Source: Lysobacterales bacterium
Lineage (GTDB): Bacteria > Pseudomonadota > Gammaproteobacteria > Xanthomonadales > SZUA-5
Reading direction: 5' to 3'
Length of the DNA: 35,222 nucleotides
Assembly: GCA_019187485.1 (NCBI GenBank)
Contig: JABAQR010000077.1
Coordinates: forward strand, 1 to 35,222
Positions 31,701-35,222 of this stretch are shown one piece after another. Numbering within the stretch: position 1 is the first letter of the stretch; each line of letters opens with the position of its first letter. The notes under the pieces were generated by a model, which saw nothing but the letters and a program-made list of their open reading frames with translations, was not told the origin of the DNA and did no database searches. A program made the position numbers and the translations under genes.

Positions 31701-32989
31701 AGCGGATGAGCTTCGATGTGCACGGCCGTCGACGCAACGTGGACACCTGGGCGACGCCTGTGACCTACGGGATCGACGCCACTACGCGACGCGGCTACAC
31801 CGGCCACGAACAGATCGACGGCGCCGGGTTGGTCCATATGCGGGCACGCATGTACGACCCACAACTCGGCCGCTTCATCCAACCCGACCCGATGGTGGAC
31901 TCGGACGCCACGCAAGGATGGAACCGCTACAGCTATGTGCTGAACAACCCGCTCTCCGCGACCGATCCCACCGGGATGCTCACCCAACGGCAGGCGGTCC
32001 GTGCAGTGCGTACCATCGCGGCCATCGTCGTCTCTATCTGGTTGCCACAGGCCGGGTTCTGGGCTGGAACAGCCTTCCAGGGATTCGGTGCCTACATGGT
32101 GAGCGGCTTCGTGGCCGGAGGAATCTCCGGCGGCTGGCAGGGGGCCATCTGGGGGGCGTTCTCGGCCTACACCTTCCAGGCTGTTGGCGCGGCGTTCCCG
32201 GGAGCACCGGAAGGGTCGACATTCTCAGAGGCAGTGCGGACTTCCAAGTACTGGCACAAGGTTCTCGCGCACGGAACAGCCGGCGGAGTGCTGAACACTC
32301 TGCAAGGTGGAAAGTTCGGGCACGGATTCGTCAGCAATGGAGCCATGGAAGCGGCAAGTCCGGCCATCTATAGGTTGGACTCCGTCTACGAGCAGACATT
32401 CGCTGCCGCTCTCATCGGAGGGTCAGTGTCGGAACTGACCGGAGGGAAATTCGCAAACGGGGCGATGACGAGTGCATTCGCGTGGGCGTTCAATCATGCG
32501 ACATCGAAAATAACGAATGATAAAGAGTTGATCGTAGCCACGAACAAACCAACCAGTGAGGATCGAGCTGCAATTAAGGCAGTCAGGCGATCAATAAAGT
32601 TGATGCGCCGTGCGATTGAAAAGAGTGGAGATGTTGGCGCTGCTGCAGAATTCAATGCAATGACGTTTACATACGATCCATCAATGGATTTCTTTATTTC
32701 CGAACCAACCGTTGGTGCGTTTAGATTCGGTGGATACGACAGCACGGATATATTCTTCGGCCCCGCCTACAGGCATTTTGCGAATGAAGAAATGAATTTT
32801 ACGTACCATGGCGCAAAGTTTAGAGGGGGAGACGTCGCATTAGAATTCGTTGGTCTCCATGAGTTGGGACACGTGGCGACGCGCTACGTCCCAGGGATTG
32901 GCGAACACAGCAGAGAGATATATGCCAACGACTTTGCGAGGAGTCTGATGCTTGAATCAACTATGCGACAAGTAAAACTAATTAGGTAG
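25745..32989 (+). CDS. Giant SpvB/FG-GAP/RHS-repeat protein with C-terminal HELGH toxin domain
   Basis: A 2414-residue exported protein. Its layout is a signal peptide (1-20, TRTLLIALTLLPAFCWS), then the SpvB-type N-terminal domain (45-86, SYTIPLYVPPG ... SYNSGGGPGALGKGWSLGG). About seven FG-GAP/VCBS DxDGDG calcium-type repeats follow between 362 and 770. A TcdB-middle-like stretch lies near 798 (NGYGAKTIISYLPL), and RHS/YD repeats from about 1400 to 1885. The RHS core closes at 2032-2078 (MYDPQLGRFIQPDP, then NPLSATDPTG). A variable 336-residue tip follows; its last part has GLHELGHVATRY (HELGH at 2372-2376), a zinc-peptidase motif, and turns AT-richer from about 32490. CPGGCLFANGFE (about 1558-1569) is a cysteine-framed motif I associate with Xanthomonadales. 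An in-frame GTG at 25703 would add 14 residues. It should deliver the tip as a toxin to other cells. Confidence 0.9.
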   Translation: MTRTLLIALTLLPAFCWSQTIPNRDAASDTVGATVGEFRVDEGGQASYTIPLYVPPGTAGVQPKLSLSYNSGGGPGALGKGWSLGGVSVMTRCRASREAGDFIAGGVPVDGDGGSVTFRQKDRFCLDGQRLILVSTDKQYGDPDAEYRLELDRFTRIYSRGGFNPTDPEVGSYTGPNYFEVQRRDGSTSYYGNTGDSYIEGNGRAFQVATAWAMSRMLDSTGNYIDYEYEENAGTGAEGEFVLRYVKYTGKISPAQSPYATITLTYDTVAVREGYVGGSRATRTRRLASIDVAGMRWYKLSYAASASGTGEDTLTSLKECRDSSETVCYPATSFAWTSATQNYDSTGFRTDTGLEKMIDYRLGDVDGDGRLDLVYVRDTGGSCPSNVINVRFAVRSANGSLQFPRVNEQPSICTGHPSTEVTRYWQLLDYDGDGRDDLLLAEAQGATPKWRIRPAVGQMGFDVSRDLLTESGVTLLVSEAAGIEVADFNGDGLPDILFGSQTGGVAVRYLERGGATGFRFSDTYVIDVQSTIPGNVACNPNSIPSCFFAIYSSGPLRPQDYDGDGRADIVVAAFPNLVNRPADGFIRQEDLRQPEGLQNFHMFIFHTRDRVEQPQRKLNLEFWWTSYDGGALNPPTMPKWLSLIGDFNGDGLPDFLGTYGDPVAGYQVCKNRGAKGISFQCSGPLLTGLNSGKTFDVNGDGRSDLIHLPGTSTSTWQNYQVRYAGLDGMFSTTSVSMPGNGTQGVYNGSNDVFADFDGDGAPDYLAIYPVLGADNERTGTASAAVRFKPKDVITEITNGYGAKTIISYLPLSNGSVYTKDNGSRNSTNYGRGSPVLDLMAPIYVVSHVQSDAPVFGNAAARSTVSYRYAGAKMQAGGRGMLGFREIVSTDHNFTGSEAGHVVSRTVYQQAFPHIGMPLKTEKWVVAGQAPALGSCRASGIDADTCAWVYGQAAPVVTGSLVQVADTLYDTIPDFAAGSQTPLHGYTLVTQERRYALPLDVGAYGVSRGAFMAYVATGECGHDAWGNPGLVGVDTHSVDPFPTTPQRIPAGQVACGAPDPVYEATVETRKRTINTWIDPGSTWQLSRLALTEVQHTRRVGSALVTDSRFAQFDYETSGATAGLLKSEKIEPGATAPADELRTFYALDIYGNQLASYVCSADVSEALCRTPQDAGNPMRFHPEGLAGEPSTSVRRYSRTIYDSIGRYATAGYEPFFDPAQTTPVGSPRLWSERATWTACTLGGFGTRDEFGELQCVDDANGVTTKSRRGHFGREYWSWAETDTAPNTGVATTITYAWCAGVNGGTASCPDGAKFRRQTTNSIAATVWTYFDVLGREIATATQSFNESGGAPAIAIVCAGFDAHGRALVGTEPQFLTGFHAAAPSFAGQTSICTATANSLRTTTTYDVLGRATKVLAPDGGETRSTYLGLTTVMRAPCNNEGANQLCEREWTEQKNASGETISTMDANGFVVHFQRDEFGNLEEVRRNAGTGDIVNSASYDTRGRKTAQSDLDGGSWTFHYNAAGELIKRVDARGQTLRMDIDARGRVWRTRATHVPTGTCPGGCLFANGFEDAGAASSGVVEDETQYDTAANGLGLVHWDTRREGGSPNVTRTYTYDGLSRPITRATLLDAKTYTERTIYDNASRVLKSLVEYTENYNNPGGAHAYLEGAEYFYGPRGHLTRVCRANDLSTVASQCPGSSNFPVYWKVISQDARGQVLQDERHGSVALRSTRTYNASTGRLATLKSGASDGLQNLLYAYDPAGNLLRREDYRGGTKVEAFRYDALDRVVESRLGQTTLMTLSYDALGNICNKNGNAYTYEGRAGCPGALAQAAKSPHAVTQAFGTNYYYDQNGLQIRADADGTGTANDRYTEFDAHHRMSHAYVGSLTSPTFNADYQYAPDLSLATQVERTTNSVVIRRTHYVGNLEWTDRNPGGTANREARLSLPGGLVLVRKFIEGQLPVTNHRYLFFDALGSVDVIANETGADVERMSFDVHGRRRNVDTWATPVTYGIDATTRRGYTGHEQIDGAGLVHMRARMYDPQLGRFIQPDPMVDSDATQGWNRYSYVLNNPLSATDPTGMLTQRQAVRAVRTIAAIVVSIWLPQAGFWAGTAFQGFGAYMVSGFVAGGISGGWQGAIWGAFSAYTFQAVGAAFPGAPEGSTFSEAVRTSKYWHKVLAHGTAGGVLNTLQGGKFGHGFVSNGAMEAASPAIYRLDSVYEQTFAAALIGGSVSELTGGKFANGAMTSAFAWAFNHATSKITNDKELIVATNKPTSEDRAAIKAVRRSIKLMRRAIEKSGDVGAAAEFNAMTFTYDPSMDFFISEPTVGAFRFGGYDSTDIFFGPAYRHFANEEMNFTYHGAKFRGGDVALEFVGLHELGHVATRYVPGIGEHSREIYANDFARSLMLESTMRQVKLIR

Positions 32990-32996
32990 GAATAAC

Positions 32997-33542
32997 ATGA
33001 AACACACACTCTTCATCGCGATTGCGCTCCTTTTGGGGACTGCACACGCAGCTCATGTTGACGGAGTTTACAAATATTCTTCCTTTGGAATGGAGGCGGA
33101 GAACTGGGGTGATCCGCTATTCATCATGGTTGGCGAAAAACCAAAGAATATGTCTCCATTTGTTGGGGCCGGAAGCGAAGCCGAAGGAGCCAAATTCTGC
33201 AGTGAAGATGATGCGAATATATGCGTGGCAAGCAGGCGACTAACATTCGCAGTTCCCAAGAAGCGCGTTTCGAGTGGCGATGAATGGGAATTCAATAATT
33301 TTACCTTTTCAGTCGCAACGGAGCTTGATATCGAACTTCTCGGACGGAAAGCTCATGTTTATAGAATATTGGCACGTAGTCGCAGCAGCTTTAGATGGGT
33401 GTTCATTTATTCTTATGAGCTAGGTTTGGTCCTCATCGAAGAGCACGCAGAATCGAACAAGGCCTCTGTTGTGTACCTTCTTGCAAATGAAGTTGGATTC
33501 GGTGGAAAAATGAAGAGTCCTTCCGATGAGGAAGGGCAGTAG
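32997..33542 (+). CDS. Exported small protein, candidate immunity protein of the RHS toxin
   Basis: A 181-residue protein with a clear signal peptide (MKHTLFIAIALLLGTAHAA). The mature part is mixed alpha/beta with two cysteines (about 68 and 76) and no motif I recognise. It begins 7 bases after the toxin stop, with TAGGAA in front. Immediate position, size, and AT-rich composition shared with the toxin tip are what is expected of a cognate immunity protein. Export to the periplasm would suit a toxin that acts or enters there. Function is inferred from position only. Confidence 0.6.
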   Translation: MKHTLFIAIALLLGTAHAAHVDGVYKYSSFGMEAENWGDPLFIMVGEKPKNMSPFVGAGSEAEGAKFCSEDDANICVASRRLTFAVPKKRVSSGDEWEFNNFTFSVATELDIELLGRKAHVYRILARSRSSFRWVFIYSYELGLVLIEEHAESNKASVVYLLANEVGFGGKMKSPSDEEGQ

Positions 33543-33649
33543 TTTTACAGTTTGCAATTCTCTGGGCGAGTGGACTACTGAACCTTGGGATATCTGAGCG
33601 CGTCTGGAGCAAGAGTTCAGGCGAGCGCCTACATGAGAGCCGTAATAAA

Positions 33650-34090
33650 ATGACAACACTCACGCTCTCACTAGTGCTGTCAGCATTGTTTGGTGCGGCG
33701 GGGGCACATCAATGCCCAAGCCCATCCAGTGCGACTGCGGTGTCAATGATTGAACTTATCTCCCGGCCCGAAGAGTACGCCGGAAAGCATGTTGTAGTAA
33801 TAGGATATATTGTTGGCACGGCACGGCGTTTTTACTTGTTTCTCGACAAAGGAACATCTGGTCGCGCTGACTATGCGAATTCAGTCTTGCTTGGAAATGG
33901 CTCGGACTGGACCGAAAGTCGCGACGACACTGATTCAGTTCCGCAGATAGCGACCATAGATCGTGTTATTGCCCAATCGTATAACATTGTTTCCGGGAAG
34001 TTTGAATTCAATGATCGTACGGGGCGATATTTCTCGTACATATGCGATATTCGTGGAATAAATATGGCGCCGGCAGACAAGCGTGGGTAG
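33650..34090 (+). CDS. Exported small protein, possible second immunity or accessory factor
   Basis: A 146-residue protein with a signal peptide (TLTLSLVLSALFGAAGA, cleavage after AHQ or nearby). The mature part contains SMIELISRPEEYAGKHVVVIGYIVG, a strand-rich pattern I have seen in small secreted proteins of the 'stop-and-bind' or OB-like kind, and two cysteines. Its AT-rich composition matches the upstream immunity candidate. It follows after 107 bases that hold no recognisable feature. It could protect against a related toxin tip or be unrelated to toxin immunity. Confidence 0.5.
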   Translation: MTTLTLSLVLSALFGAAGAHQCPSPSSATAVSMIELISRPEEYAGKHVVVIGYIVGTARRFYLFLDKGTSGRADYANSVLLGNGSDWTESRDDTDSVPQIATIDRVIAQSYNIVSGKFEFNDRTGRYFSYICDIRGINMAPADKRG

Positions 34091-34105
34091 TTTTATGAAA
34101 AGGAA

Positions 34106-34127
34106 ACCCTCCCGATCAGGGGAGGGT
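34106..34127 (-). terminator. Terminator of the RadC/DUF2958 operon
   Basis: ACCCTCCC (34106-34113) pairs with GGGAGGGT (34120-34127). On the minus strand it is followed by TTTCCTTTT. It lies 8 bases after the DUF2958 stop, and faces the end of the second exported-protein gene. Confidence 0.8.
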
Positions 34128-34134
34128 AGTGGTG

Positions 34135-34446
34135 TCACAGTTCAAGCTGACTGAAGGGGGTGGGATCAAAGTGGCGGTCGATCTCGATGTGGGGAACCCG
34201 CGTGCCGCGGAGCATCAAGCTGGCCATTTCGCGGATGCTGAAGTAGCCCCACTCGTCGCCGCCAAGACCTGTCACATAGCCGAAGGCCTGTTCGTCTTCC
34301 GGGTCGTACTCGGTCAGGTACCACGTACCCGAGCCGAAGGCATTGAAGAGCTTCATCACGACGAGCTTGTCTTCGATGGACTCTTGGCTGTAGATCGGCC
34401 AGGTAGCCATCCGATGCTTCACCTCGTCGATGAGTGGCTGGTTCAT
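34135..34446 (-). CDS. DUF2958 family protein
   Basis: A 103-residue protein. FGSGTWYLTEYDPEDEQAFGYVTGLGGDEWGYFSI fits DUF2958, seen as GTWYLTEYDPED (about 39-50) and GGDEWGYFSIREM (about 61-73). DUF2958 is common on plasmids and integrative elements, often near RadC and other anti-defence or transfer genes, with no assigned role I can state. It overlaps the RadC stop by 4 bases, so the two are translated as a pair. A terminator follows. Confidence 0.85.
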   Translation of the reverse strand: MNQPLIDEVKHRMATWPIYSQESIEDKLVVMKLFNAFGSGTWYLTEYDPEDEQAFGYVTGLGGDEWGYFSIREMASLMLRGTRVPHIEIDRHFDPTPFSQLEL

Positions 34447-34922
34447 AGCAGCCCCCGCTCCGCGAAGCTGACGACGGTGTCGGCGATGACCATGTGATCC
34501 AGCAGGCGGATGTCCAGCAGCGCCAGCGCCGCCCGAATCCGCTCAGTGATCTCCTGATCAGCGTACGAGGGCTCGCTACTGCCGGAAGGGTGGTTGTGCG
34601 CCAGGATGAGCGCTGCCGCGTTCAACCGCAGTGCCTCGCGGGCGATCTCGCGGGGGTACACCGCACAGGATGTCAGCGTCCCGATGCTGCTCTCCTGGAT
34701 GGAAATGATGCGGTGCCGGCTGTCCAGGTACAGGACAAGCATCACCTCCCGCGTCTCGCCCCCCAGACGCAGCTTGAGCATTCTGCCCGTTGCAGTGGGA
34801 GTTGTGATCACCCCCTCGCGGAGGAATCGCTGGTCAATGATCCTGGCCGCCGCAGCCAGGATGGCGTCCTCGTTGGCCGCATCAGCCAGGTAACGAGGGA
34901 TGCATTCGCGTACTTCACGCAT
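34443..34922 (-). CDS. radC: RadC-like JAB/MPN domain protein
   Basis: A 159-residue protein with the RadC signature: SSIGTLTSCAVYPREI, then the JAMM-type metal site AHNHPSGSSEPSYADQE. Chromosomal RadC is longer (about 220) and has an N-terminal helix-hairpin-helix; here that region is shorter. Its role is debated: plasmid versions are often called anti-restriction, and the true substrate is unknown. The start at 34922 is preferred over 34958 because AGGAGA stands 7 bases before it. It is cotranscribed with the DUF2958 gene. A candidate promoter is TTGACA (35028-35023) with TAGGAA (35006-35001). Confidence 0.9.
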   Translation of the reverse strand: MREVRECIPRYLADAANEDAILAAAARIIDQRFLREGVITTPTATGRMLKLRLGGETREVMLVLYLDSRHRIISIQESSIGTLTSCAVYPREIAREALRLNAAALILAHNHPSGSSEPSYADQEITERIRAALALLDIRLLDHMVIADTVVSFAERGLL

Positions 34923-35000
34923 AACAGATCTCCTATTGGCGAAAGAAGCCGACGACACTCGTCGCGGGCTTCAGCTCGCCATGGAACTGCTAGTTACTCA

Positions 35001-35050
35001 TTCCTATCACACGGAGAAAATTTGTCAAAGAGCCATGCAGAGTGCATGAT
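35001..35050. promoter_or_regulatory. Overlapping divergent promoters
   Basis: Minus strand: TTGACA (35028-35023) and TAGGAA (35006-35001), spacing 16, for radC. Plus strand: TTGTCA (35022-35027) and CATGAT (35045-35050), spacing 17, for the gene that IS66 interrupted. The two -35 boxes occupy the same bases, so the two directions would compete. Confidence 0.5.
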
Positions 35051-35086
35051 ACGAAGGTCACACGGGGAAACCGAGGTGTGCCACGC

Positions 35087-35098
35087 ATGAGCACAAGC
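35087..35098 (+). pseudogene. 5' stub of the membrane-protein gene cut by IS66
   Basis: ATG AGC ACA AGC, four codons, then the insertion. The reading frame resumes at 134 with GAC ATT CAA. A weak GAGGTG lies upstream. It shows that the left and right window ends were adjacent before the insertion. Confidence 0.8.
35091..35098. repeat. IS66 target-site duplication, right copy
   Basis: GCACAAGC, identical to 126-133, directly before the insertion end at 35099. Confidence 0.85.
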
Positions 35099-35222
35099 GT
35101 ATCCGTCCGACAGCGGCCATTCTTCCCCGCCGGTTTTTGCTTCGGCAGCCTGATCGGGTTCCCGTTGGCGGTCGTCTCGCACATTGGCTCGCCCTTCGCT
35201 CGGCTCCCTGATCTGGTTCATG
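35099..35222. mobile_element. Left end of the IS66-family insertion sequence
   Basis: Starts GTATCCGTCCGACAGCGGCC. The first 13 bases equal the inverted end at 113-125, and CCATT follows 5 bases later in both. An open reading frame without an identifiable start crosses the last 120 bases, and ATG is the final codon of the window, where a first transposase gene could begin. Nothing more of the element is visible. Confidence 0.8.

Noticed and set aside
34994..35221. 75-residue minus-strand frame at the right edge
   Set aside because: It crosses the IS66 end and the target duplication, so it is a chance frame created by the insertion.

Overview
The window looks like almost all of a circular, mobilisable plasmid (about 35 kb of backbone) from a GC-rich gammaproteobacterium, most likely the Xanthomonadales/Lysobacteraceae. 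The plasmid assignment rests on an iteron replication origin with its Rep gene, a ParA/ParB pair, two toxin-antitoxin-like modules, VirD4/TraD-like ATPases beside a replication-relaxation protein, a RadC-like protein, a CHC2/TOPRIM primase and a tyrosine recombinase. The host assignment is inference from GC-rich coding sequence, the gene types and a cysteine-flanked FANGFE motif in the RHS protein. The two window ends are the two ends of one IS66-family element: the same inverted repeat and the same 8-bp duplication (GCACAAGC) occur at 99-133 and at 35091-35111. Joining the flanks rebuilds one open reading frame. The contig was therefore probably cut inside an IS66 copy, and most of that element is outside the window.

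Layout. 1-1120: IS66 end and the membrane-protein gene it interrupted. 1262-2505: tyrosine recombinase and a coupled small gene (minus). 2632-7168: a tight seven-gene plus-strand operon with AT-richer composition, encoding a muconolactone-isomerase-like protein, a FabG-like reductase, an acyl carrier protein, a FabZ-like dehydratase, a ketosynthase, a half-size ketosynthase-like partner without the cysteine, and a PfkB-type kinase. I know of no described system with this gene set; it is the best candidate for a new biosynthetic system. 7351-9386: a TraD-like ATPase and a signal-peptide protein. 9876-12471: a four-gene operon ending in a primase-like protein. 12511-14354: HTH/ImmA-type module and two divergent tiny genes sharing an operator region. 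14442-16024: two ~222-bp direct repeats, each with a class-I tRNA-like gene (anticodon GAG), around a replication-relaxation gene. 16037-17956: large coupling ATPase. 17996-18441: a dense array of hairpins and nested inverted repeats (candidate oriT or centromere). 18468-20733: parB, parA, and an RHH/MazF toxin-antitoxin pair. 20740-22541: rep gene bracketed by identical palindromes, then the iteron origin. 22541-25573: cytosine-5 DNA methyltransferase, DUF3883 nuclease-like protein and Vsr nickase. 25745-34090: a 2414-residue SpvB/FG-GAP/RHS protein with a C-terminal HELGH domain, followed by two exported small proteins. 34135-34922: RadC and DUF2958 (minus).

How the parts may work together. 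Rep would bind the iterons. An iteron-like box also ends exactly on the A of the rep start codon, and the last iteron ends exactly on the A of the methyltransferase start codon, so both genes may be under the same Rep control. ParA/ParB, the toxin-antitoxin pair, the recombinase and the restriction-modification genes all favour plasmid maintenance. The coupling ATPase, replication-relaxation protein and structured region are what one expects of a mobilisable plasmid that borrows a mating channel. The PKS/FAS-like operon and the RHS polymorphic toxin are the cargo.

Limits: all family calls are from reading motifs in the translated sequence, with no database search, and composition statements are by eye.
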